A DNA stretch of 64,000 bases from Ruegeria denitrificans. Lineage in GTDB: Bacteria > Pseudomonadota > Alphaproteobacteria > Rhodobacterales > Rhodobacteraceae. Each line of letters begins with the position of its first letter. Within the stretch, counting starts at the first letter, position 1. The DNA lies in contig NZ_CYUD01000010.1 in NCBI RefSeq assembly GCF_001458295.1, forward strand, positions 1-64,000, in the 5' to 3' direction. The notes under the pieces were generated by a model. The model was given only the letters and a program-made list of their open reading frames with translations, ran no database searches and had not been told where the DNA came from. The position numbers and the translations under genes are program-made. Positions 52,982 to 61,718 of the stretch are shown here, one piece after another.

Positions 52982-54406
52982 TCAGACGTGGTCATCTTGT
53001 TCAAGGGAACCCTGACCATGGCCCGCCATACCACCTGAGACTTCTTCGGTTGCTTCGTCCGAAAGCTCTTCGGGAAGAACCAGATTCAAGACAATCGCGA
53101 TAACAGCGGCAGGCAGGATGCCCGATGTGGCCAGTACCTTTAATGTGCCGGGCAGGTACTGCAGTGCGCCGGGCTCAAGCTGCAACCCAAGGCCGAGACT
53201 CAGGGCAATCGCAAAGATCACCATATTGCGGCGGTTCCAGTTCACGTCCGACAACATCGACACACCCGCAGCGACAACCATACCGAACATCACAATCACG
53301 CCGCCGCCAAGCACCTCGATCGGGATCGACGAGATAATCGCGCCGATTTTGGGAATAAGACCGCAAATGATCAAGAAGAGCGCGCCGATGGTGACAACCA
53401 TGCGGCTCATGACACCGGTCATGGCAATCAGTCCGACGTTCTGACTGAACGAAGTATTCGGCAACGCGCCAAAAAGACCCGAAATCGCGGTGCCGACGCC
53501 ATCGGCATAGGTCGCGCCCTGGATTTCCTTGTCGGTCGCTTCACGCCCCGCGCCGCCTTTGGTGATGCCGGACACGTCGCCCACAGTTTCAACCGCTGAA
53601 ACAAAGGACATCGCACAAAAGCCGATGATCGCTGCAACCGAGAATTCGATGCCAAAATGCAGCGGGTTCGGCAGCGCAAAGGATGCCGCATTACCGACAT
53701 TGCCCAGATTCACCTGACCAAGCACGAAGGCCATCGCATAACCGACCAACAGCCCGATCAGAACCGCCGATACAGACAACATACCGCGCGCAAAGAACTT
53801 CAGGCCAAGCGTGACCACGATCACGGTGCAGGCCATAAACCAGTTCAGGCCCGAGCCGTATTCCTCGGTGCCGATTGCAGGCACACCACCAGCGGCATAT
53901 TGTACGCCGACCTTCACAAGCGCCAAACCGATCATGGTCACTACAAGGCCCGTCACCAGTGGCGGCAGCGCAAAGCGAAGGCGCCCGATGAACAACCCTA
54001 GGAACGCATGGAATAGCCCACCAACAACAATGCCGCCCATCAGGACAGCAATCGCATCAACGCCCTTTCCAACCACCAGTGGGATCATGATCGGGATGAA
54101 GGCAAACGATGTACCCTGCACGATGGGCAGACGGGCTCCGACAGGTCCCACACCAATGGTTTGGAACAATGTTGCGACGCCCGCAAAGAACATCGACATC
54201 TGGATCATGTAGATCATCTGCGGGAAATCGGGACTGTTCGAGCCAAACCCAAACCCGGCCGCGCCGCACACGATGATGGCTGGCGTGACGTTGGACACGA
54301 ACATCGCCAGCACGTGCTGAATCCCCAGCGGAACCGCTTTGATAAGCGGCGGTGAGTAATTCGGATCGCGGAGCTGTTCCGGCGTTCCGATGGTTGCATC
54401 TGACAT
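52982..54406 (-). CDS. NCS2-family urate/xanthine permease
   Basis: This 474-residue, 12-14 helix protein has the NCS2 signature QNVGLIAMTGVMSRMVV, the GTSFAFIPIMIPLV region and SAVETVGDVSGITKGG. It belongs with UacT/UapA-like urate-xanthine permeases. ATG 54406 follows GGGAGGAAAG; an upstream frame to 54454 lacks support. It is the last gene of the operon with puuE-uraD and allA, so uptake of urate or xanthine is the likely role. Confidence 0.88.
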   Translation of the reverse strand: MSDATIGTPEQLRDPNYSPPLIKAVPLGIQHVLAMFVSNVTPAIIVCGAAGFGFGSNSPDFPQMIYMIQMSMFFAGVATLFQTIGVGPVGARLPIVQGTSFAFIPIMIPLVVGKGVDAIAVLMGGIVVGGLFHAFLGLFIGRLRFALPPLVTGLVVTMIGLALVKVGVQYAAGGVPAIGTEEYGSGLNWFMACTVIVVTLGLKFFARGMLSVSAVLIGLLVGYAMAFVLGQVNLGNVGNAASFALPNPLHFGIEFSVAAIIGFCAMSFVSAVETVGDVSGITKGGAGREATDKEIQGATYADGVGTAISGLFGALPNTSFSQNVGLIAMTGVMSRMVVTIGALFLIICGLIPKIGAIISSIPIEVLGGGVIVMFGMVVAAGVSMLSDVNWNRRNMVIFAIALSLGLGLQLEPGALQYLPGTLKVLATSGILPAAVIAIVLNLVLPEELSDEATEEVSGGMAGHGQGSLEQDDHV

Positions 54407-54460
54407 TTTATCTTTCCTCCCTAATGAGACGCTGACCGGCTCCTCTTCCGTCAACGTTTC

Positions 54461-54946
54461 TCATTCCGTGATTGTGAAGGGCTCCTCGAACCAATGCTCC
54501 TCGAGGTTGGGCCCAGTTCCAATTCGGTCGACTACCGCAAAAAGCCCCGGGGCATGGAGCGGGGTCAGAACCCCGTGCCAGGTGTTGCGGTGGTAATTCA
54601 CGCCCTGCCCGGGCGCTGTTTTGAATGCGATAGGCTGGCCCGGAATGCCATCTTCGTCGGGCGCTACAACCACAACAAAGGGCTTGTCCGACAAGGGCAG
54701 AAACGCCTGGCTGCCATCAGGGTGACGTTCAACCATTTCGAGTTTGATCGGCAGGCTGAACGCCTCGGACTGAAACACACTGATCCCGGCGCGCCCATCG
54801 TGGAAATCCAGCACTGCGCGATCATGATACCGCGCGCACTTTCCCTGATTGATGTATTTGTCCACATCACCAGCCACTTCAATGACATCGCCAAACGGGG
54901 CAAAGGCCTCGGACGTCAGGGGCCTGAGCTTCAAGACAGTCGTCAT
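54461..54946 (-). CDS. allA: Ureidoglycolate lyase
   Basis: This 161-residue protein opens with LKLRPLTSEAFAPFGDVIEV, has ERHPDGSQAFLPL and ends around YHRNTWHGVLTPLHAPGLF, which matches AllA. It splits ureidoglycolate to glyoxylate and urea. Its start overlaps the puuE-uraD stop by 4 bases. Confidence 0.93.
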   Translation of the reverse strand: MTTVLKLRPLTSEAFAPFGDVIEVAGDVDKYINQGKCARYHDRAVLDFHDGRAGISVFQSEAFSLPIKLEMVERHPDGSQAFLPLSDKPFVVVVAPDEDGIPGQPIAFKTAPGQGVNYHRNTWHGVLTPLHAPGLFAVVDRIGTGPNLEEHWFEEPFTITE

Positions 54947-56355
54947 GCCCCGAACTTCTCAGTCAGGCGCAGTTCCGCGATCCGCTCGACCTGGCGGCAG
55001 GCCTCGGCAAATTCGGTATCACGGTCGCTCTCGATACGGCGGTGGAAGGCTTCCAGAATGCTTGCTTTCGTGTTGTCTTTGACCGCAATGATGAAGGGGA
55101 AGCCGAACTTGGATGTATAGGCTTCGTTCAACGCGGTGAAATTCGCGCGTTCTTCGTCCGTCAGCATATCCAGACCGGCCCCGGCCTGTTCCGCCGTGCT
55201 TTCCTTGGTCAGGCGACCGGCTGCAGCAAGCTTGCCCGCCAAATCTGGGTGAGCGGTCAGAACACCAAGGCGCTGTTCGGCAGAGGCCGTACGGAACACC
55301 CGCGCCAACACGTTGTGAACACCGGCGGCGTTGTCATGGGTCGGCCCAAGCTCCAGATCATACGCACCTTCAGCAATCCACGGGCTGTGTTCGAATATGC
55401 CGCCGAATTCGGCAACAAAGGTGGGCTGGTCCATTTCGGACGGGGTCAGGCGTTGCATCGGAGGGTGTTCCTTTGCCCAGTGATCAGCAATCTGTTCGCG
55501 CGTTGCGAACCAGACGCCGTCGTGTTTCACGAAATGCTCCAACACGCGTTTCAGCGCCATGGCGCGGCCCGGACGGCCAATCAGCCGGCAGTGCAGACCA
55601 ATTGAGAGCATCTTGGGCGCACCCGCTTCGCCCTCGGCATAGAGCATGTCGAAGCTGTCCTTCAGATAGCTCTCGAACTGGTCGCCATTGGTGAACCCGG
55701 CCTGGATCGCAAAGCGCATGTCGTTGCAATCCAGCGTATAAGGCATGATCAATTGATCCTTGCCGCCAGCTTTTGTCCAATAGGGCAAATCGTCGGCGTA
55801 GCTGTCCGCGATATAGGCAAAGTCGCCTTCCTCGGCGGCCAGATCGACGGTATTCATCGAACAGCGGCCCGTGTACCAACCGCGCGGCGGCTGGCCCGTA
55901 ACCTCGGTATGCAGCCGGATCGCTTCGCGGATTTGCGCTCGCTCTTCCTCCGGGGTCATGTCTTTGTGTTCGATCCACTTCAGACCATGGCTGGCGATCT
56001 CCCAACCTGCGTGCTTCATGGCTGCAAGCTGCGCCGGTGCGCGGGCCAAAGCAGTGGCAACGCCATAAACAGTTATAGGAGTGTCCTGCAGAAGCTGATG
56101 CACCCGCCAGAAACCGGCACGGCTGCCGTATTCGTAGATCGTCTCCATATTCCAGTGTCTCTGCCCGGGCCACGGGGCCGCCCCGGTGATCTCGGACAAA
56201 AACGCCTCAGACGCGGCATCGCCGTGCAGGACATTGTTTTCCCCACCTTCTTCGTAGTTCAGTACAATCTGAACCGCGATCTTTGCATCATTGGGCCAGT
56301 TGGCTTTGGGCACTTGCCCGCCATAGCCGGTCATATCTCGTGGATAACGCGTCAC
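54943..56355 (-). CDS. puuE: Fused allantoinase PuuE and OHCU decarboxylase UraD
   Basis: This 470-residue protein is a fusion. Residues 1-300 are the PuuE polysaccharide-deacetylase-like allantoinase, with RDMTGYGG, YEYGSRAGFWR, WEIASHGLKWIEH and IGLHCRLIGRPGRAMAL. Residues from about 308 are UraD, with FGGIFEHSPWIAEGAYD, AHPDLAGKLA and LNEAYTSKFGFPFIIAVK. It therefore decarboxylates OHCU to (S)-allantoin and then opens allantoin to allantoate. The two steps in one chain suit a metabolite that racemises readily. It heads the operon. Confidence 0.92.
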   Translation of the reverse strand: MTRYPRDMTGYGGQVPKANWPNDAKIAVQIVLNYEEGGENNVLHGDAASEAFLSEITGAAPWPGQRHWNMETIYEYGSRAGFWRVHQLLQDTPITVYGVATALARAPAQLAAMKHAGWEIASHGLKWIEHKDMTPEEERAQIREAIRLHTEVTGQPPRGWYTGRCSMNTVDLAAEEGDFAYIADSYADDLPYWTKAGGKDQLIMPYTLDCNDMRFAIQAGFTNGDQFESYLKDSFDMLYAEGEAGAPKMLSIGLHCRLIGRPGRAMALKRVLEHFVKHDGVWFATREQIADHWAKEHPPMQRLTPSEMDQPTFVAEFGGIFEHSPWIAEGAYDLELGPTHDNAAGVHNVLARVFRTASAEQRLGVLTAHPDLAGKLAAAGRLTKESTAEQAGAGLDMLTDEERANFTALNEAYTSKFGFPFIIAVKDNTKASILEAFHRRIESDRDTEFAEACRQVERIAELRLTEKFGA

Positions 56356-56400
56356 ATCAATTTCCTTCTTCTTGAAATGATGAATACCCCAGATAATCGA

Positions 56401-56424
56401 TGTTGTTTTTCAAAAAATACAACA
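56401..56424. promoter_or_regulatory. Inverted repeat between puuE-uraD and uraH
   Basis: TGTTGT (56401-56406) and ACAACA (56419-56424) flank an AT-rich centre. It is a candidate LysR-type operator for one of the two purine regulators. Confidence 0.5.
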
Positions 56425-56502
56425 AAGAGTTTCGGACAGTCAGCCTTTGCCTCTTGGGGAGTATTCGGATTAGTAATTTCCAAGTTTCAAAGAGAGGCTC
56501 AA

Positions 56503-56856
56503 ATGTCAGGTTACCTTACTACACATGTTCTGGACACGGCGCGGGGGTGCCCTGCCGAGGGTCTGAAAATCGAACTTTTTCGAATTGAAGGATCAGACCG
56601 TACGTTGCTGAAAACCCTGCTCACAAACGACGACGGTCGCACGGATGAGCAGATTCTGCCCGAAGCCGAGTTTTCAACGGGCGAATACGAACTGATCTTC
56701 TACGCCGGAGATTACCTCGACGCCTGTGGCACCCCACCCGAAGACCCACGGTTTCTGAACGTGGTCCCAATCCGGTTTGGAATGTCCGAACACTCGCACT
56801 ATCATGTGCCGCTGCTTCTTTCACCTTTCGGGTATTCGACATATCGCGGTAGCTGA
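56503..56856 (+). CDS. uraH: 5-hydroxyisourate hydrolase
   Basis: This 117-residue transthyretin-like protein has LTTHVLDTARGCPAEG at its start, FYAGDYL in the middle and the family-defining YRGS C-terminus, with HYHVPLLLSPFGYSTY before it. It hydrolyses 5-hydroxyisourate to OHCU, feeding the UraD part of the fused gene. AGAGAGG precedes the ATG. Only 5 bases separate it from the convergent LysR gene. Confidence 0.95.
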   Translation: MSGYLTTHVLDTARGCPAEGLKIELFRIEGSDRTLLKTLLTNDDGRTDEQILPEAEFSTGEYELIFYAGDYLDACGTPPEDPRFLNVVPIRFGMSEHSHYHVPLLLSPFGYSTYRGS

Positions 56857-56861
56857 GCGAC

Positions 56862-57782
56862 CTATTGGGACGTATTCGTCTCAGCAATCGTTGATCCAAT
56901 ACGCTCTATTATGAACTCCATGAAAAGACGCGTTTTGGGATCTTGCATGCGGCGGTGGGTATACAAACACGCCATTTGAATCGGTTCCGGAGGCGTTTTA
57001 AGCGCTACCGGAACCAAGGTACCGGCGCTGAGGTACTTTGAAATCTCAAAAACCGGCTTCAACGCGATGCCGTGCCCGGCCAGGGCCCAATCGGTCAGCA
57101 CATCGCCATCATCTGACTCGTACCGCCCTGAAACACGGAATCGCTTTGGCCCGGATTCAGTTCTTAATAGCCATTGGAATTCAGTTGCGCCCGGAAAACG
57201 CAGGCTGAGGCATTCATGCCCGTTGGCAACAATATCGTTGCCACTTTCAGGCATCCCGTGTTTCTTGATGTATTTCGGGGATGCACAAAGAACCCGTTCC
57301 ACATCGGCAATCTTGCGAATGCGCAAATTGCTGTCTTCAGGCTGACCTAAGAAAAAGGCGAGGTCCAAACCTTCGGTCGTAATGTCCACATTACGATCAG
57401 TCAGCCTCAGCCGAACATTCACTTCAGGATATTCAGCCAGAAACTTTGGCACTTGCGGCGCTATCAGACGCCGCCCAACCCCCAACGGGGCAGCGATATA
57501 CAGCGATCCCTTCAGGTTCTCGGTGATGTTGACGATTTGCGCTTCGGCGTTCTGGACCGCTTCAAGAATTTCCGTCGCACCCCGGTAAAAGGATTTTCCT
57601 TGCTCTGTCGGCGTAAGGCTGCGTGTGGTGCGTTGAAACAATCGCACGCCAAGATGCTCTTCAAGCTGGGAAATTCTGGCCGACGTTACAGCTGGCGACA
57701 CCCGCAGATCACGACCTGCGGCGGACATGCTGCCCAATTCGTAAACACGGACAAACGTTCGGATGTTATCAAAGTAGGACAT
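56862..57782 (-). CDS. LysR-family regulator of purine catabolism (1)
   Basis: This 306-residue protein has an N-terminal helix-turn-helix (LGSMSAAGRDLRVSPAVTSARISQLEEHLGVRLF) and a LysR effector domain. It is a clear paralogue of the product of 59175-60083; both share APLGVGRR, LAFF.G.P.DS and DDGDVLTDWALAG motifs. It is divergent from puuD and convergent with uraH. Confidence 0.92.
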   Translation of the reverse strand: MSYFDNIRTFVRVYELGSMSAAGRDLRVSPAVTSARISQLEEHLGVRLFQRTTRSLTPTEQGKSFYRGATEILEAVQNAEAQIVNITENLKGSLYIAAPLGVGRRLIAPQVPKFLAEYPEVNVRLRLTDRNVDITTEGLDLAFFLGQPEDSNLRIRKIADVERVLCASPKYIKKHGMPESGNDIVANGHECLSLRFPGATEFQWLLRTESGPKRFRVSGRYESDDGDVLTDWALAGHGIALKPVFEISKYLSAGTLVPVALKTPPEPIQMACLYTHRRMQDPKTRLFMEFIIERIGSTIAETNTSQ

Positions 57783-57834
57783 TATTTTGCATTTTTTGAT
57801 ACTGCTTGGTCTTTCGTAGCAATACCAGAGGAAA

Positions 57835-57853
57835 ACACTATCGCATAGAGTGT
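57835..57853. promoter_or_regulatory. Short inverted repeat upstream of puuD
   Basis: ACACT (57835-57839) and AGTGT (57849-57853) lie between the divergent LysR gene and puuD, 31-49 bases before the puuD start. The arms are short, so this is a weak operator candidate. Confidence 0.3.
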
Positions 57854-57883
57854 CTGGGAACTTAGAATCTTGGGAGCAAAGCC

Positions 57884-59116
57884 ATGTACGACTTGGCCGT
57901 AATGTGGGAGTGGATCGCCTTTTCCGTCCGCTGGCTGCATGTGATCACCGCGATGGCGTGGATTGGCGCGTCATTCTATTTTATCGCGCTGGACCTCATG
58001 CTGAAGCCGAACCCTGCCCTGCCGGACGGGGCCTACGGTGAAGAATGGGAAGTACACGGCGGCGGGTTCTATCACACCGTCAAATACCTTGTGGCGCCTG
58101 CCCGAATGCCCGAACACCTGACCTGGCACAAATGGCAAAGCTATACGACATGGCTGTCCGGTGCAGCCCTGTTGATGATCATCTATTGGGTCGGGGGCGA
58201 GTTGTTCCTGCTTGATCCCACCAAGGTCGACCTTTCGCTGTGGCAGGGCATCCTGATCTCGGGCGGGTCGCTGACTATTGGGTGGCTGCTGTACGATCAG
58301 ATGTGCAAATCCAAGCTCAGCGACCACCCAACCGTGTTGATGTTGTTGCTGTTCGTGATTCTGGTGATCATGTCCTGGGGCTACAACCAGATCTTCACTG
58401 GTCGCGCTGCGCTTTTGCACCTTGGCGCGTTCACCGCGACGATCATGACGGCCAATGTGTTCTTTCAGATCATGCCCAATCAGCGGATCGTTGTCGAAGA
58501 CCTCAAGGCTGGTCGGACTCCTGACGCCAAATACGGCAAGATCGCCAAGGTGCGTTCCACACATAACAACTATCTGACCTTGCCGGTCGTGTTCCTGATG
58601 CTGTCGAACCACTATCCGCTGGCCTTCGGCACACAATACTCGTGGATCATCGCCAGTCTGATCTTCCTGACAGGCGTGACTATCCGCCATTACTTCAACA
58701 CGATGCACTCAACTGGTAAGGGCCCGCATTGGACCTGGGCAGTCACGGTCATCCTCATGATCGTTATCGCATGGCTGTCTTCGGTCAGGCCAACAGAGAC
58801 ATGGGAAGATGCCGAAGCGCGCGAACTGACACCATATGAGGAGAAATATGCGTCAGCCGCCGGTTTCGAGGCCGCGTATGACACGGTGCTGGGCAATTGC
58901 TCCATGTGTCATGCGCGCGAGCCGGTCTACGGCACCATGAAATGGGCCCCCAAGAAGGTTTTCCTTGAAACCCCCGGTGACGTGGCCCGACAGGCCGACC
59001 AGATCTATCTGCAGGCCGGGATCAGCCACGCGATGCCGCCGCCATCAGCGGTTCAGATGGACGAAGAAGCACGCCAGACAATTGTTGCATGGATCAACGA
59101 AGTCAGAGATCAATAG
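57884..59116 (+). CDS. puuD: Membrane urate oxidase (urate hydroxylase PuuD)
   Basis: This 410-residue protein has eight or so transmembrane helices with WLHVITAMAWIGASFYFIALD and HGGGFYHTVKYLVAPARMPEHL near the N-terminus, and a C-terminal cytochrome c domain with the CSMCH heme site around residue 340. This is the PuuD layout, which oxidises urate to 5-hydroxyisourate and passes electrons to the respiratory chain. It is followed by a good terminator. Confidence 0.95.
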   Translation: MYDLAVMWEWIAFSVRWLHVITAMAWIGASFYFIALDLMLKPNPALPDGAYGEEWEVHGGGFYHTVKYLVAPARMPEHLTWHKWQSYTTWLSGAALLMIIYWVGGELFLLDPTKVDLSLWQGILISGGSLTIGWLLYDQMCKSKLSDHPTVLMLLLFVILVIMSWGYNQIFTGRAALLHLGAFTATIMTANVFFQIMPNQRIVVEDLKAGRTPDAKYGKIAKVRSTHNNYLTLPVVFLMLSNHYPLAFGTQYSWIIASLIFLTGVTIRHYFNTMHSTGKGPHWTWAVTVILMIVIAWLSSVRPTETWEDAEARELTPYEEKYASAAGFEAAYDTVLGNCSMCHAREPVYGTMKWAPKKVFLETPGDVARQADQIYLQAGISHAMPPPSAVQMDEEARQTIVAWINEVRDQ

Positions 59117-59142
59117 CACCAACAGAGAATTTGGAGACAAGC

Positions 59143-59175
59143 AAACTGGGTTATCATGCCCAGTTTTTGGTTTTT
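59143..59175 (+). terminator. Terminator of puuD
   Basis: AAACTGGG (59143-59150) and CCCAGTTT (59159-59166) form a perfect 8-bp stem with an 8-base loop, followed by TTGGTTTTT. Confidence 0.9.
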
Positions 59176-60083
59176 CAGCCCGGCACGAAAAAGCGTTTGC
59201 TGTGCTGCGCGATATATTCAACGAACAGGCGTACTTTGGGATCTTGAAGCTTTTTATGCGGGTAAAGACACCCGAAAATCGTCGGCAATGGGGGCGTCTT
59301 TGGCAGGACCTCGACCAGTCGACCGTCCTCAAGATATTCCCGTACGTCAAAGCGCGGTTTGTTGACGATCCCCTTGCCCGCCAGCGCCCAGTCTGTCAGC
59401 ACGTCCCCATCATCGGCATCGTATTTACCGTGGACTTCCAGCTTTCGCGGCCCCATGTCCGTATTGAGGGTCCAGAAGTATTCGGGTGATCTGGGATACC
59501 GCAGCAAAAGACAGTTATGGGGCATATGCAGCAGGTCATCCGGCGTATTGGGTACGCCAAAGTTTGACAGGTATTCTGGCGAGGCACACAGCACGCGATC
59601 GCAATCCGCGAACTTCCGCAGTTTCATGGTGGAATCACCGGGCTCGCCGATAAAGAACGCGATGTCCAAACCGTCGGCCATTATGTCCACCTTACGGTCC
59701 GACAAGCGCATTCGAATCTCTGTTTCCGGGTAGAGATCCGAGAATTCTGGCACCAGAGGCGCGACGATTCTACGCCCGACACCCAGCGGCGCGGTGATAC
59801 GAATGGCACCTCGGGGGGCGTCGGAAAAGCTGGCAACGCGCGCTTCGGCGTGATCGATTGCCAGCAGAACGGCCTTGGCCTCGTCGTAGAAAACCGACCC
59901 GACTTCGGTAGGAGTCATCGACCGGGTTGTTCTGTTGAACAGCCGCACGCCCAAATGGTTCTCAAGTTCTTTCAACCGTTTGCTGGCCACTGCCGGGGTT
60001 AACCGCAGGTCGCGCCCACCGGACGTAATGCTGCCCAACTCCATCACTCTGACAAAAACACGGAGGCTTTCGATGTACGACAT
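59175..60083 (-). CDS. LysR-family regulator of purine catabolism (2)
   Basis: This 302-residue paralogue of the regulator at 56862-57782 has its helix-turn-helix in LGSITSGGRDLRLTPAVASKRLKELENHLGVRLF. It is divergent from xdhA, and a perfect inverted repeat lies between them. The two regulators frame puuD and probably answer to urate or a later intermediate. Confidence 0.92.
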   Translation of the reverse strand: MSYIESLRVFVRVMELGSITSGGRDLRLTPAVASKRLKELENHLGVRLFNRTTRSMTPTEVGSVFYDEAKAVLLAIDHAEARVASFSDAPRGAIRITAPLGVGRRIVAPLVPEFSDLYPETEIRMRLSDRKVDIMADGLDIAFFIGEPGDSTMKLRKFADCDRVLCASPEYLSNFGVPNTPDDLLHMPHNCLLLRYPRSPEYFWTLNTDMGPRKLEVHGKYDADDGDVLTDWALAGKGIVNKPRFDVREYLEDGRLVEVLPKTPPLPTIFGCLYPHKKLQDPKVRLFVEYIAQHSKRFFVPG

Positions 60084-60126
60084 TAGATCCTCTCCTTACG
60101 GAAAGACTGCGCCATGGCATTTCCTT

Positions 60127-60145
60127 TTTCAACGTTCTGTTGAAA
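60127..60145. promoter_or_regulatory. Perfect inverted repeat between LysR (2) and xdhA
   Basis: TTTCAAC (60127-60133) and GTTGAAA (60139-60145) flank GTTCT, a 7-5-7 palindrome with a T-N11-A core. It is the most likely binding site of the adjacent LysR regulator. Confidence 0.7.
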
Positions 60146-60239
60146 GTATTTGCCGTTTCCAGCGATTTTAAGACTCAATCGTAACTTCTATGCTTTTCCC
60201 AACCACCCACCTGAAAGGCAGGGTCAGAGGGAGAATACC

Positions 60240-61703
60240 ATGACGCATCGCACCGACATCCAATTTGTCCTGAATGGCAAGGATGTGTCCGTTCCGAATG
60301 TATCAGCAGACCAGACGCTTCTGGATTTCCTGCGGTTGGAGCGTCGGCTGACAGGCACAAAAGAAAGCTGCGCCGAAGGCGACTGTGGTGCGTGCACCGT
60401 ACTTGTTGGACGGCTTGGCAATGCGGGTCTGACCTATGTACCCGTGAATGCCTGTATCCGGTTTCTTGCCTCGGTCGATGGCTGTCATGTCGTAACAGTG
60501 GAGCACTTGTCCGGCCCGGACGGTCGCCTCCACCCGGTTCAACAAGCGATGATCGATCATCACGGCAGCCAGTGCGGGTTCTGCACGCCGGGTTTCGTCA
60601 TGGCGCTTTATGCGCTGTGGATGCAAACGCCTGAGCCAACCGAGACGCAGGTCGAAACCGCGTTGCAGGGTAACCTGTGCCGCTGCACCGGGTATGAACC
60701 GATCATCCGTGCCGCCGTTGCCGTCAGCCGCTATGGCACGCCAGCATCGGACCACCTGAATACCGAACGTGAAACCATGACCGCACGTCTGGCCGCGCTC
60801 AATGACGGCCGGCGCGTGGTGTCCGGACCAGAAGACAACCTGAGCATTATCCCCTCCAGCGTTGATGACCTTGCCGAGTGCCTGCAGACCTATCCCAACG
60901 CCACAATTGTGGCGGGGGCCACGGATGTAGGTCTTTGGGTCACCAAATTCCTGCGCAACATCGGGCCTGCTATCTTCACCGGTCATCTCGAAGACCTGAA
61001 AACAGTCGAAAGACAGGATTCCCTCCTCCTGATTGGTGCTGGCGCCAGCTACACCGATTGCCAGGAACTCCTGTCTGAACACCTGCCACACCTGTCCTCC
61101 TACTGGGATCGCATCGCAGGGTGGCAGGTGCGGAATATGGGAACAATTGGCGGGAATATCGCCAACGGCTCGCCCATCGGGGATACGCCGCCGGTTCTGA
61201 TCGCGCTTGGCGCAGAAATCACGCTGCGGCGCGGCTCAGTAAGCCGGACGCTGCCTTTGGCTGATTTCTTCATCGACTATGGCAAGCAAGACCGTCAACC
61301 CGATGAGTTTGTCGCAAGCATCCACGTGCCCTTGCCCGGCCCCAGTGATCTGAATGCGGCCTATAAGATTTCCAAGCGTCGTGACGAGGACATCTCGTCC
61401 GTCGCGGCTGGTATCCACATGACGGTCACAGACGGCACGATCAGCAATGCGCGCATCGCATTCGGCGGCATGGCCGCCACGCCCAAACGTGCTGCTGCAG
61501 CCGAGGCGGCGCTGAACGGTCAACCCTGGTCGCGTGAAAGCTTTGAAGTCGCCGCCGAAGCGCTGGCACAGGATTTCTCTCCTCTGACCGATTGGCGTGC
61601 ATCCTCTGACTACCGGATGCTGTCCGCCCAGAACCTGCTGCGTCGGTTCTTCCTTGAGAACGACACCAAAACCGACACCCCCGTTCAACTGGCTTGCGCG
61701 TAA
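60240..61703 (+). CDS. xdhA: Xanthine dehydrogenase, iron-sulfur/FAD subunit
   Basis: This 487-residue protein has two [2Fe-2S] domains (CAEGDCGACTVLVG near residue 47, then CGFCTPGFV and NLCRCTGYEPI) and an FAD domain (IVAGATDVGLWVTKFLR and NMGTIGGNIANGSPIGDTPP). ATG 60240 follows AGAGGGAG. It passes electrons from the molybdenum subunit encoded 15 bases downstream to NAD. Confidence 0.95.
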   Translation: MTHRTDIQFVLNGKDVSVPNVSADQTLLDFLRLERRLTGTKESCAEGDCGACTVLVGRLGNAGLTYVPVNACIRFLASVDGCHVVTVEHLSGPDGRLHPVQQAMIDHHGSQCGFCTPGFVMALYALWMQTPEPTETQVETALQGNLCRCTGYEPIIRAAVAVSRYGTPASDHLNTERETMTARLAALNDGRRVVSGPEDNLSIIPSSVDDLAECLQTYPNATIVAGATDVGLWVTKFLRNIGPAIFTGHLEDLKTVERQDSLLLIGAGASYTDCQELLSEHLPHLSSYWDRIAGWQVRNMGTIGGNIANGSPIGDTPPVLIALGAEITLRRGSVSRTLPLADFFIDYGKQDRQPDEFVASIHVPLPGPSDLNAAYKISKRRDEDISSVAAGIHMTVTDGTISNARIAFGGMAATPKRAAAAEAALNGQPWSRESFEVAAEALAQDFSPLTDWRASSDYRMLSAQNLLRRFFLENDTKTDTPVQLACA

Positions 61704-61718
61704 TTAGGAGACGAAAAG

